Positions 25,836 through 33,612 of a stretch of 64,000 nucleotides of DNA are shown here, in pieces. This DNA comes from an uncultured Christensenellaceae bacterium (GTDB lineage Bacteria; Bacillota; Clostridia; Christensenellales; Borkfalkiaceae), in the NCBI GenBank assembly GCA_910586985.1, contig CAJUKK010000006.1, forward strand, positions 88,615 through 152,614, given 5' to 3'. The position numbers were made by a program, and so were the translations under genes. The notes under the pieces were generated by a model. It ran no database searches. It was given only the letters and a program-made list of their open reading frames with translations, and was not told the DNA's origin. Within the stretch, counting starts at the first letter, position 1, and each line of letters begins with the position of its first letter.

Positions 25836-26279
25836 ATGGAACTGAAAAAGAGTGAGGAAATATTGGCGGAAATTCACCGCAACTGCGAGCTGGCCCTGCA
25901 ATCGATCTCGAACATTCTTCCGGAGACGGAGGACAACGAGCTTCGGGAAGAACTTATGCGCCAACATGAAGAATACGAGAAAATCGGCGGAAGAGCGGCC
26001 ATCATCGCGAAAGATAAAGGGATTGAACTGAAAAATCCGAGTTGCATGAAAAAAGCAATGATGTGGAGCAGCATTAAAATGAACACTCTGGTAGACGACT
26101 CCCGCTCGCACATTGCGGAAATGATGGTACAAGGCACCGTAATGGGCATTACCGCTTTAAAAAGCTCTCTCGGCGAAATGTCCGAAGACGAATCGGACGA
26201 AGACATCAAAGCGCTCGCGGAAGAATTGCTGCAAATCGAAGAAAACTTCGAAAAGACATGGAAAAATATGATTGCATAA
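25836..26279 (+). CDS. Uncharacterised all-helical protein
   Basis: A 147-residue soluble protein predicted to be almost entirely helical: KSEEILAEIHRNCELALQSI, a LREELMRQHEEYEKIGGRA helix, MMWSSIKMNTLVDDSRSHIAEMM (in parts) and a last EELLQIEENFEKTW helix. The four-helix layout with repeated E/H positions recalls ferritin-like small proteins found widely in Clostridia, but I see no firm metal-site motif. AAAGGAG five bases before ATG 25836 sets the start; the frame upstream to 25788 lacks a site. Monocistronic with its own terminator. Confidence 0.7.
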   Translation: MELKKSEEILAEIHRNCELALQSISNILPETEDNELREELMRQHEEYEKIGGRAAIIAKDKGIELKNPSCMKKAMMWSSIKMNTLVDDSRSHIAEMMVQGTVMGITALKSSLGEMSEDESDEDIKALAEELLQIEENFEKTWKNMIA

Positions 26280-26281
26280 AT

Positions 26282-26312
26282 AAAAACGCGGAGTTCCCTC
26301 CGCGTTTTTTAT
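26282..26312. terminator. Terminator between convergent genes
   Basis: AAAAACGCGGAG and CTCCGCGTTTTT form a 12-bp stem with a four-base loop. The right arm overlaps the last codons of the AraC-type gene on the minus strand. Confidence 0.88.
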
Positions 26313-27148
26313 TTGACCTTTTCAATCGGTATCCAAATTTCGCTATAGTCATCTTCGGGATTTTCGCAGGGTGCGTTGTACATCTCGATATTATAATTTC
26401 CGGATAGCCGGTATGCCTTACACGACGGCAACCATTCGCTCCATATCTTTGTATTCACCTCTTGCAGCGCCTTCGGCAAAGCGCCGCGGCATGGAAATAC
26501 CGCCCACGTTCCCGCCGGTATTACCTTTGTTTCGAATCCTTCCGGCACGTCGTTCCACGGAAGATAATTATCGGCGATATAATAATCAAACGCATCTCCG
26601 TCGTTGTCCATGCAGACCCCGTACATTCCGCACACGGTTTTATCTCCGCTCTCCAAATATTCCCTCCAAAATTCAGGAATTTTGCCATAAGAAGTTTCAC
26701 ACCGAAAACGCCGGCGTTTCCCCATCACGGTAAATTGCGCCTTTTCCACAATCCGATATTCCAACATAGTGCTGCCCTCCAAAGTAAGTTTGATTTTCAG
26801 CGGAGCAAAAGATTTTAAACTGTTCCCGTATTTTTTCGCAGCGGACGGCCCGACGCCGTGAAAAGCGGCAAACGCCTTTGTAAAACTGTCCGGAGAATGA
26901 TATCCGTATTTCAACGCGACGTCGATTACCTTTGCATCCGCAGAACACAATTCCTGCGCAGCAAGCGTAAGCCTGCGGTTACGGATATACTCGGTTACGG
27001 TGAATCCGCATAGAACCGAAAATATCTTTTGAAAGTAAAAACTCGACACAAACGCGCGGCGCGCAGCTTCGGCGACATCGATTTCGCCGGTTAAATTTTC
27101 CTCAATGTATTCTATCGCGTTTGCGATTCCTACGTTCCAATCGTTCAC
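26309..27148 (-). CDS. AraC-family regulator with GyrI-like effector domain
   Basis: A 279-residue protein of Rob/SoxS-plus-GyrI design. Residues about 6-105 are two AraC helix-turn-helices (IDVAEAARRAFVSSFYFQKIF, then VIDVALKYGYHSPDSFTKAF). Residues about 125-279 are a GyrI-like small-molecule-binding domain (MLEYRIVEKAQFTVMG, GTWAVFPCRG, IEMYNA, SEIWIPI). Such proteins typically switch on efflux or stress genes after binding a drug-like compound. The start is GTG 27148 with AGAGGA eight bases before it. No efflux gene is next to it, so the target is unknown. Confidence 0.85.
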   Translation of the reverse strand: MNDWNVGIANAIEYIEENLTGEIDVAEAARRAFVSSFYFQKIFSVLCGFTVTEYIRNRRLTLAAQELCSADAKVIDVALKYGYHSPDSFTKAFAAFHGVGPSAAKKYGNSLKSFAPLKIKLTLEGSTMLEYRIVEKAQFTVMGKRRRFRCETSYGKIPEFWREYLESGDKTVCGMYGVCMDNDGDAFDYYIADNYLPWNDVPEGFETKVIPAGTWAVFPCRGALPKALQEVNTKIWSEWLPSCKAYRLSGNYNIEMYNAPCENPEDDYSEIWIPIEKVK

Positions 27149-27244
27149 AGGATCAATCCTCTTGCTTTCGCAATTAAAATCATAACATATTTTCGCAACA
27201 AATTCCCGACATTTCTTGCACTTTCGGAACGGACTTTATAAAAA

Positions 27245-27294
27245 CAAAAAAAGCCGCAATCAGCAGAGAGGCTTAAACCTTCCGCCTCTGCGGC
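27245..27294 (-). terminator. Terminator of the RNase E/G gene
   Basis: On the minus strand GCCGCA pairs with TGCGGC and GAGGC with GCCTC in a two-part stem, followed by seven T. Confidence 0.72.
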
Positions 27295-27338
27295 ATGGCA
27301 AATATCGAGCGTTAAAAAAACATAATTTAATCCTAATC

Positions 27339-28832
27339 TCAATACAATATCTGCGCATTATCGGGCAAACTTAAAACATCGGCATTATCGCCGCGGATCG
27401 TAAATTTTTCCTCGTGATAGGTGGAATGCGGAATCATATAAACGCGTTTATTCTTCCACCGTCCCCTGATCTCTTCCTCGAAATACCGCTCCGACAAGAC
27501 GTTGTTCATCACCGTACGGTTCATATCCACAATCACGGCGCGGTATCCGTTTGCAAAATAATCGGTGATTTCTCCGCGGATACGCATGGCTATGTAAATA
27601 TCCGAAAGAATCTGCCCCTGCCTCGTACAATGCGTGCAAGGTTTTAAAAAGAACGACGCAATATCTCCGTTTGTGCGCTTTCGCGTAAACAGAACCACGC
27701 AAAGATCGCTCATGGGCAAAACACGGCATTTTGCGCGGTCAAACGCAAGCGCGCGCTCCAATTCTTCGCACACGGCGTTCCGATGCGATTCGTCCGTCAT
27801 ATCGATAAAATCCACGGCGACGATTCCGCCCACATTGCGAAGACGCACCTGCCGTGCAATCTCGCGCGCAGCGAGCAAATTTACCTCGTAAACCGTATTT
27901 TCAAGGCTGTCGTCGCCGGTAAATCCGCCGGTGTTCACGTCGATCACCGTCATTGCCTCGGTATTATCGATAACGAGATACGCTCCGTTTCCGAGCGCAA
28001 CGCGCCCGCCGCACAGTTCGTCCACCTGTTCCGCTATTCCGAACTCGCGGAACATACTTCTTTCTCCCGTGTACCGAACGAGTTTTTTAACGTCGAAATC
28101 GGGCAACGTTTTTGCACAGCGCAATATTTCGTCGTACCGTTCCCCATGCCCTACGTAAACTTTATGAACATCGCCGGCAATCGTATCGCGCATGAGCTTA
28201 ACGGGCAATTCGCACTCTCGATAAACAAGTCCGCCGACAGGCGCCGTCTGCGCCGTCTCCAATGCGTCGCGGTAGACCCGCTTTAAATACTCCGCCTCGG
28301 CTTTCAACTGTTTTTTGCCCGCATTCACCGCCGCCGTGCGAACAATAAACCCCTCGCCCGAAGAGCGCAACTTGTCCGCTTCGGCAAGCAAGCGCACACG
28401 CGTTTCTTTCTCCGTGATCTTACGGGATATCCCTAAAAAATCCGTGAGCGGAAGATAAATCAGGTTTTTCCCGACGAAGGACAGATCGCACGAAACTTTC
28501 GCCCCTTTGTTCCCGCGCGGCGCTTTAACCGCCTGCACGAGGACTTCGTCTCCAGCGGCAAGCGCAAGCTTTTTGCCCGCGGACGTTCCGTCGTAACTCG
28601 AAAAGCGAGCCGCGCCTTCGTCGAGCTGTAAGTAACAGTTGCGTTCCATTCCGCACGAAACAAACGCCGCCTGCATACCCTGCACAACGTTTTGCACCCG
28701 CCCTTTATAGATATTTCCGACAACGTCCCTGCTGCGGTCATCCTCCAAGCATACTTCGACGATTTTTCCGTCCTCGGTATACACGGCAATCCGATCGCCG
28801 CAAAATCGGTCAAAAAACCATTCCTTTTTCAT
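27339..28832 (-). CDS. rng: Ribonuclease E/G family endoribonuclease
   Basis: A 497-residue RNase G-type enzyme for rRNA maturation and mRNA decay. An S1 domain (about 37-120, VGNIYKGRVQNVVQGMQAAFV) precedes the DNase I-like catalytic domain, with D298 in VIDVNTGGFTG and D341 in IVAVDFIDM as metal ligands. A CTHC zinc-link lies at about 399-402. It lacks the long RNase E C-terminal scaffold. Its promoter is just after the stop of the spoIVFB-like gene, and CGGAG is five bases before ATG. Confidence 0.93.
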   Translation of the reverse strand: MKKEWFFDRFCGDRIAVYTEDGKIVEVCLEDDRSRDVVGNIYKGRVQNVVQGMQAAFVSCGMERNCYLQLDEGAARFSSYDGTSAGKKLALAAGDEVLVQAVKAPRGNKGAKVSCDLSFVGKNLIYLPLTDFLGISRKITEKETRVRLLAEADKLRSSGEGFIVRTAAVNAGKKQLKAEAEYLKRVYRDALETAQTAPVGGLVYRECELPVKLMRDTIAGDVHKVYVGHGERYDEILRCAKTLPDFDVKKLVRYTGERSMFREFGIAEQVDELCGGRVALGNGAYLVIDNTEAMTVIDVNTGGFTGDDSLENTVYEVNLLAAREIARQVRLRNVGGIVAVDFIDMTDESHRNAVCEELERALAFDRAKCRVLPMSDLCVVLFTRKRTNGDIASFFLKPCTHCTRQGQILSDIYIAMRIRGEITDYFANGYRAVIVDMNRTVMNNVLSERYFEEEIRGRWKNKRVYMIPHSTYHEEKFTIRGDNADVLSLPDNAQILY

Positions 28833-28873
28833 GTGTCTCCGTCAGAACCCGTTTTTTTCCAAAGCACGCGTAT

Positions 28874-28902
28874 ATTTTATCATATGCCCGCCAAAATTTC
28901 AA
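28874..28902 (-). promoter_or_regulatory. Sigma-A promoter of rng
   Basis: Minus strand TTGAAA (28897-28902), 17 bases, TAAAAT (28874-28879) with an extended TG. It lies within 40 bases of the preceding stop codon. Confidence 0.68.
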
Positions 28903-28910
28903 GTTATTTT

Positions 28911-29714
28911 TTAAATTTGCGGAAGATAATCCCTGAGCGGCGCGGAATAATCGCTCTTCTGCACGCCGTCAAGCAGCTCTTCCTCGCTGAGCTCGCCGAA
29001 AAACGTTTCGTCCGCGTCAAAAAGAATAAAGACAACGTACTTATCTTCCCTGAGAAAACGCAGCGCATAGCCTGCCGTGCAATCGGCAGAGATGGCGATC
29101 CGCAACTCTTCAACGCCGCGGGCAAAACTCTTCTTTCTCGAAAATGAAATGCGGCCGTAACTCCCCCCGCCGAAACATCCCGCCGCGAGCATGACGGCAA
29201 AGGCGAAAGCCGTCCACTGCGGCACAGCAAAGCAGGTGTATATAAAATATCCGGCAACGCACGCCGCCGTCGCAAGGCTCACCCCCATACAGATACGGCG
29301 CGCCGTTTTTTCGCCCAACGGACGGAGCGCGGCATTTAAAAGCCGTCCCCCGTCGAGCGGATAGGCGGGCAGAAGATTGACAAGAAAGAGCGAGAGCGAA
29401 ACGTAATACGCTACGTCGGTATACGGATAAGTTTCGGGATATAGCCACCAGAGCGCGACGAAAAAAAGCGCGGTAACACCGTTTGCAAGCGGACCTGCAA
29501 CGCATACGCACGCTTCTTCGCGACGGGATATTCCCGCAATATCGCCCGAGATCACCGCGCCGTAAGGCATAAGCACGACTTTATCGAGCGTGTATCCCAT
29601 TCGTCTGGCGGTAAAGGCGTGGGCGCACTCGTGTTCGATCGCCGCGATCGCCGCCATCAGAAATACGAGCAGCCCTCCCGTAAACGCCGTTATGATGCCC
29701 GCCAGAAAAAACAA
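28911..29714 (-). CDS. spoIVFB: M50 site-2 metalloprotease, SpoIVFB-like
   Basis: A polytopic zinc protease of about 267 residues from the first standard start (TTG 29714). The zinc motif HECAH is in the first long helix, and PLDGGR in LLPAYPLDGGRLLNAALRPLG supplies the third ligand. A cytoplasmic C-terminal domain of about 75 residues completes the SpoIVFB layout. In Bacillus it cleaves pro-sigma-K in the mother cell. The preceding gene resembles SpoIVFA, its inhibitor/anchor. The frame continues upstream as KFKFRIHP, and an R-I-H-P element just before the first helix is typical of this family. The true start is therefore probably upstream, perhaps ACG 29744, which has GGAG five bases before it. 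Sigma-K itself is not in the window. Confidence 0.82.
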   Translation of the reverse strand: MFFLAGIITAFTGGLLVFLMAAIAAIEHECAHAFTARRMGYTLDKVVLMPYGAVISGDIAGISRREEACVCVAGPLANGVTALFFVALWWLYPETYPYTDVAYYVSLSLFLVNLLPAYPLDGGRLLNAALRPLGEKTARRICMGVSLATAACVAGYFIYTCFAVPQWTAFAFAVMLAAGCFGGGSYGRISFSRKKSFARGVEELRIAISADCTAGYALRFLREDKYVVFILFDADETFFGELSEEELLDGVQKSDYSAPLRDYLPQI

Positions 29715-29745
29715 AGGGTGAATACGGAATTTAAATTTTTTCGTA

Positions 29746-30486
29746 TCAGCTCCAGGAAAGGACGTTGCCGTCGACGCTGCAACGGTTGATCAGCGTGCCG
29801 TTTTCGTAAAACATAACGCGCACTTCGCCTTCGCCGTCCGTATAACCGAGCGGAAGATTTGCTTTTACTTTTTCACCGCGCGCAAGGTATACGTTGTCAA
29901 GTCCGCTCATGATCGTAGAGAAAGAATCGGAATGCTTGATCTCGACGGAATATCCCGTCTCTTCGTTCCCGTTCACGGAAGAGATCGTTCCCTCGCAGGG
30001 CGGATATACGCTGCATTTTGCCGTAAAGGAAAGCACGCCCGTATCGGATACGGCGATCTCCGCCTCCGTAAACTCGTTGACGACGGGAGAGAGCGTAAAG
30101 TCGCTGTATGTACGCGTATCGGCCTGCGCCGTCTCCGAACCTTGGAACAGACCGCGCACAAACGTATTGATCGCGCTGTTCGCCATAAAGATATTGGTGA
30201 GGAAGATGGTTGCGCAGAGCGCGCATACGGCGACAAACTCGCCAATAATAATCGTGCGGGCGCGGCGGTTCTTCGAAGGGCGCACGTCGCGCTCAATGGC
30301 AAGACTTTGCGCAAACGCGGGATCTGCATCTGCGGGTTCCGTACTTTCTTCCATGCGGTCGTTGACCTGTTCGACAAGCTGATCCTTTAAATCTGCCTGC
30401 CCCTTGTGCTTTTTGCCCTTGCGTTTGACGGTTACCGTCTCCACAGGAATTTCGAGCATTTCGGCGTAATCGAGTTCTTCGTTCAT
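29746..30486 (-). CDS. spoIVFA: SpoIVFA-like membrane protein with degenerate LytM domain
   Basis: A 246-residue protein: a cytoplasmic, charged N-terminus (about 1-78), one TM helix (about 80-102, IIIGEFVAVCALCATIFLTN) and an extracytoplasmic C-terminal half ending in a LytM/M23-type beta domain (SVYPPCEGTISSVNGNEETG, GLDNVYLARGEKVKANLPLG). The metal-binding HxH of active M23 peptidases is absent, as in SpoIVFA and SpoIIQ. Position directly before the SpoIVFB-like gene, with one base between stop and the possible downstream start, supports SpoIVFA. AAGAGGTGATTTGAT precedes ATG 30486. Confidence 0.75.
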   Translation of the reverse strand: MNEELDYAEMLEIPVETVTVKRKGKKHKGQADLKDQLVEQVNDRMEESTEPADADPAFAQSLAIERDVRPSKNRRARTIIIGEFVAVCALCATIFLTNIFMANSAINTFVRGLFQGSETAQADTRTYSDFTLSPVVNEFTEAEIAVSDTGVLSFTAKCSVYPPCEGTISSVNGNEETGYSVEIKHSDSFSTIMSGLDNVYLARGEKVKANLPLGYTDGEGEVRVMFYENGTLINRCSVDGNVLSWS

Positions 30487-30544
30487 ATCAAATCACCTCT
30501 TGAATATTTTGTCATTGCACAGCCGCCTCCTGCCGTGCTATCAT

Positions 30545-30552
30545 AATGTATG
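30545..30552 (-). promoter_or_regulatory. Possible sigma-E -10 element for the spoIVF pair
   Basis: Minus-strand CATACATT fits the sigma-E -10 pattern. The expected -35 region about 16 bases upstream is not a good match, so this is weak. The rest of 30487-30687 shows nothing else. Confidence 0.28.
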
Positions 30553-30687
30553 CCGCCAAAAATACGTTTAGAAGAAAAAATCGCTGTCGAATGCACACGA
30601 CAGCAGAAAAAAAACATATAATAACGTCGAAAAAATTTTTTCACGTTACCCGCACGAATATTTTTCGCAAACAACCGAAACCGATTC

Positions 30688-30727
30688 AAAAAAAGCGCCT
30701 TCGCAAAATATCGGCAAAGACGCTTTT
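30688..30727 (-). terminator. Terminator after the cysteine desulfurase gene
   Basis: On the minus strand AAAGCG ... CGCTTT with inner CTT/AAG and GC pairs forms an interrupted stem followed by seven T. Confidence 0.72.
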
Positions 30728-30735
30728 TATTATTT

Positions 30736-31827
30736 TTAAGTCAGACACTCTACGACTGCTCGAGCGGCATATACGACTTCTTGCTCCGTCGTATCCCTTC
30801 CAAAGGAAAACCTTACCCCCCGTTTCGCCTCTTCTCCGCTGCGCCCCATCGCCGTAAGCACGTGCGACGGGAACGACGCATGCGCAGAGCAAGCCGCCCC
30901 GCCCGAAACGCATACCCCCTTTAAATCGAGCGCGGACAAAAGCCACTCCCCGCCCTTTTCAAACGTCAAATGCGATATGTTCGGCGCACGGTTTTCACCG
31001 TCGGCGACAACTCCGTCGCCGAGCGCCGCAAACACGCTTTTTTCAAACATATCCCTGAGTTTCGACGCATGCGCCGCGAACGCCTCGCGCTCCCTTTGCA
31101 CCGTTTTGAGCGCCGATGCGAATCCGACCGCGCCCGCGACATTCAGCGTGCCGCCGCGAAGTTCCCGCTCCTGTTCTCCACCAACGATCAGCGGTTTGAT
31201 TTTAACGCCGTTTTTCACGACGAGAACGCCCGTTCCCTTTGGTCCGTATATTTTATGACCCGAGAGCGAAATTGCATCGCACGCCGCCGTTACCGCCTTT
31301 AAATCGAGCGTGCACGCCGCCTGCACGCAATCGGAAAAAAACAGAATGCCGCGGCGTTTGCACAGCGCCGCAATCTGCCCCACAGGTTGCATGCATCCCG
31401 TTTCGTTATTGACCGACATAACGCATACAAGCCCCGTGTCCGAGACAAGCGACCTTTCAACGCTTTCACTGGAAACGATTCCGTTGCGCTCCGCCTTGGC
31501 TACAGTAAAGCCGCCGTCGCGCAATTTTGCAGCGGAAAGCACGGCGGCATGTTCGAGACCGGAGACGCACGCGCCGCCCGATCCAAGGTTGCGCACCGCC
31601 CAGTTGTCCGCCTCGGTGCCGCCCGAAGTAAAATATACTTCGTTGGAACTCACGCCGAGCGTTTCCGCAACGCTGTCGCGCGCCAGCGAAACGGCGTACG
31701 CCGCCCGCCGTCCTGCGGAATGCAGAGAGTCGGGATTGCCGAATATTTCCTTAAAGAGGGGCGCCATGTCCGCAAATACCCGCCCGTCAAGCGGCGTTGT
31801 CGCCGCATAATCGAGATATACGTTCAT
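30736..31827 (-). CDS. Cysteine desulfurase
   Basis: A 363-residue PLP enzyme of the NifS/IscS class that removes sulfur from cysteine as an enzyme-bound persulfide. MNVYLDYAATTPLD at the start, ISLSGHKIYGPKG with PLP lysine K192, and active-site C313 in GGAACSAHASFP. The start is ATG 31827, which overlaps the tcdA stop as ATGA and has GGGAG eight bases before it; the frame upstream is tcdA shadow. The pairing with tcdA suggests it serves tRNA modification rather than general Fe-S assembly, since CsdA is linked to TcdA in E. coli. No scaffold or thiI gene is adjacent. Confidence 0.9.
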   Translation of the reverse strand: MNVYLDYAATTPLDGRVFADMAPLFKEIFGNPDSLHSAGRRAAYAVSLARDSVAETLGVSSNEVYFTSGGTEADNWAVRNLGSGGACVSGLEHAAVLSAAKLRDGGFTVAKAERNGIVSSESVERSLVSDTGLVCVMSVNNETGCMQPVGQIAALCKRRGILFFSDCVQAACTLDLKAVTAACDAISLSGHKIYGPKGTGVLVVKNGVKIKPLIVGGEQERELRGGTLNVAGAVGFASALKTVQREREAFAAHASKLRDMFEKSVFAALGDGVVADGENRAPNISHLTFEKGGEWLLSALDLKGVCVSGGAACSAHASFPSHVLTAMGRSGEEAKRGVRFSFGRDTTEQEVVYAARAVVECLT

Positions 31828-32501
31828 TTTACAAGCTCCCTGATAATTTTTCCCGCCATCATCAGTCCCATAACCGAGGGAACAAAGGACACCGAGCCAA
31901 CCATGTCCGCGTTTACTACGGGTTCCTCCTCGGAATATGCGACCGTCACGCCCGATATGCCGCGTTTTCTCAGTTCCCGCCGCATGACGCGCGCAAGCGG
32001 ACAAACTTTCGTTTCGTTCAAGTCTGCAATTCTGATTTTTTCCGGATCGAGTTTATTCCCCGCGCCCATCGCGGAAACAACGGGGATATTCTTTTTTCCC
32101 GCCGTCTCTATCAACAGCAGTTTTGCCGTAACGTTATCGATGCAATCCGCAATATAATTGCATCCGCTTAAATCGATTTCATTCTGCGTCTCGGGCAGAT
32201 AAAACAGCGGAAACACATCCACCGCGCACTGCGGATTAACGTCGAGCACGCGCCGTTTCATCACTTCCGTCTTCCTTTCTCCGAGGGTAGAATAGGCCGC
32301 CGCAAGCTGGCGGTTTATATTGCTCTCTTCAACGGTATCTTTATCGACAAGGACGAGCGCGCCCACTCCCGCGCGCGCCAACGCCTCGGCGCAATACGAA
32401 CCGACTCCGCCGAGTCCGAACACGGCGACGCGGCTCTTTTTTAATTTTTCCACGCCGCTCTCTCCGATCAGGAGCGCGGTGCGGCTGTCTCTCTCGTTCA
32501 T
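31824..32501 (-). CDS. tcdA: tRNA threonylcarbamoyladenosine dehydratase
   Basis: A 225-residue E1-like enzyme (ThiF/MoeB fold) that cyclises t6A37 of tRNA to ct6A using ATP. VAVFGLGGVGSYCAEAL (residues 25-41) is the nucleotide loop, LVDKDTVEESNINRQ the Mg/ATP segment, and YIADCIDNVTAKLLL follows. It lacks the ThiS/MoaD-binding zinc cysteines of ThiF/MoeB, which favours TcdA. ATG 32501 is the first base of the predicted transcript: a TTGACA/TATAAT promoter ends six bases before it and there is no ribosome site. Alternative in-frame starts further upstream lie inside the promoter. Confidence 0.9.
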   Translation of the reverse strand: MNERDSRTALLIGESGVEKLKKSRVAVFGLGGVGSYCAEALARAGVGALVLVDKDTVEESNINRQLAAAYSTLGERKTEVMKRRVLDVNPQCAVDVFPLFYLPETQNEIDLSGCNYIADCIDNVTAKLLLIETAGKKNIPVVSAMGAGNKLDPEKIRIADLNETKVCPLARVMRRELRKRGISGVTVAYSEEEPVVNADMVGSVSFVPSVMGLMMAGKIIRELVK

Positions 32502-32507
32502 GCGTTT

Positions 32508-32536
32508 ATTATAACGCATTCCCGAAAAATTGTCAA
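32508..32536 (-). promoter_or_regulatory. Consensus promoter of tcdA, predicted leaderless
   Basis: Minus strand TTGACA (32531-32536), 17 bases, TATAAT (32508-32513), then six bases and ATG 32501. Normal -10 to start spacing puts transcription on the A of ATG. Confidence 0.8.
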
Positions 32537-32603
32537 AGAGTTCTTCAACCGATTTAAAACCGCCTCTCGGCAATGCGATTTTGTCGACGGAAATGAAACA
32601 TAC

Positions 32604-32628
32604 AAAAACGGACGGGAAAACCCGTCCG
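32604..32628 (-). terminator. Terminator of the kinase-fold gene
   Basis: CGGACGGG and CCCGTCCG with loop TTTT, then five T on the minus strand. Confidence 0.82.
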
Positions 32629-32645
32629 CTCCATATCCTCTTTCG

Positions 32646-33386
32646 TTACTGCCAATCGCAGACGTTGACCCACTTTGCAAGAAATTCCGCCTCTTCCGGC
32701 TTTTTCTTGACAGACTGCGACGCGGCGACGATCGGCAGGATTCTCTGCACGTATTGCACCGCCGTATCCGTTTTTAAACAGAACTGTTTTAAATATTTTT
32801 CCGCAAGCGCGTCCTTGCCCTGCAATTTAAAGAGCAGATACGTCCGAGCCGCGTCTGCCGAACCGTTTCCCTGCGTGGCGTGCGACCAGTCGATAATAAA
32901 CGGCGTACCGTCCTTTGTTATAATGATATTGCTCGGTTGGAAATCGCCGTGGCAGAGCTTAACGTGACGGGGTAATCCGTCGAGCCGCATATGCAGATCG
33001 TAGCGTACCGATGCAGGAAACGAACTTGCCGAAATTTTAGCGTGCATCTTGTCGCGCAGGTGTCCGAGAAGCGGAACTTTTTCTCTGCTCATACGAATCT
33101 GAAGATCGACGAACTGACCGAGATACTCGTCCTCTTTTTCGGGATGCTTTTTCATGAGCGATTCGAGCGTTTCCCCTTCGATGTATTCCCAGGTGAGCGA
33201 CCAATCGCCGTCCGTTACGCTGACGCCGAGAATCTTGGGCACGTTGAGCGTAGACGCCTCGACGCGCGCCTGATTGAGCGCTTCGTTGAGAATGTCCGCC
33301 TTCGAATAAGTCTGATCGAACGATTTGATCAGCTTATTCCCGTCGTGGTAGACTTTTTTGCCTACTCCTGTGTAAATAAGTTCCAT
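32646..33386 (-). CDS. APH-family phosphotransferase (kinase fold)
   Basis: A 246-residue aminoglycoside/choline-kinase-like protein. The catalytic loop CHGDFQPSNII (H146, D148, N153) and the metal-binding FIIDWSHA (D166) are intact. The N-lobe has GVGKKVYHDGNKLIKSF and a WEYIEGETLESLM hinge. Substrates of such enzymes include sugars, choline and antibiotics, and nothing here discriminates. ATG 33386 follows AAGGAGG by eight bases. A small GCGGGAT/ATCCCCGC hairpin lies in the leader just before the ribosome site. I would not call it a resistance gene. Confidence 0.8.
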   Translation of the reverse strand: MELIYTGVGKKVYHDGNKLIKSFDQTYSKADILNEALNQARVEASTLNVPKILGVSVTDGDWSLTWEYIEGETLESLMKKHPEKEDEYLGQFVDLQIRMSREKVPLLGHLRDKMHAKISASSFPASVRYDLHMRLDGLPRHVKLCHGDFQPSNIIITKDGTPFIIDWSHATQGNGSADAARTYLLFKLQGKDALAEKYLKQFCLKTDTAVQYVQRILPIVAASQSVKKKPEEAEFLAKWVNVCDWQ

Positions 33387-33438
33387 AAAAAATTCCTCCT
33401 TACCGCGGGGATTTATCCCGCAATGCTTTTCCATGGCT

Positions 33439-33467
33439 ATTATACACCCGTTTTGAAAATATGTAAA
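33439..33467 (-). promoter_or_regulatory. Sigma-A promoter of the kinase-fold gene
   Basis: Minus strand TTTACA (33462-33467), 17 bases, TATAAT (33439-33444). Confidence 0.7.
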
Positions 33468-33566
33468 TACCCTTTTGTAAATTTTTTGCGCGAATTTTTA
33501 TATTTTTTCTTATCGCATTTTATATGGCACAGAGATTTAAGCTTACTACAAGCCGACAAACACAAT

Positions 33567-33601
33567 AAAAAAGGGAAACGCACACTTCTTTGCGTTTCCC
33601 T
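33567..33601 (-). terminator. Terminator of the ispE operon
   Basis: AGGGAAACGCA and TGCGTTTCCCT form an 11-bp stem; six T follow on the minus strand. Confidence 0.85.
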
Positions 33602-33612
33602 AGACTTATTTG

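Noticed and set aside
27145..27342. 65-codon minus-strand open frame between the AraC-type gene and rng
   Set aside because: It covers the rng terminator, has no ribosome site and shows no recognisable residues.
30546..30857. 103-codon plus-strand open frame
   Set aside because: It crosses a terminator and the antisense of the desulfurase 3' end; very basic composition typical of chance frames.
32646..33386. Aminoglycoside resistance gene
   Set aside because: Only the general kinase catalytic motifs are present; such proteins have many substrates and nothing links this one to antibiotics.
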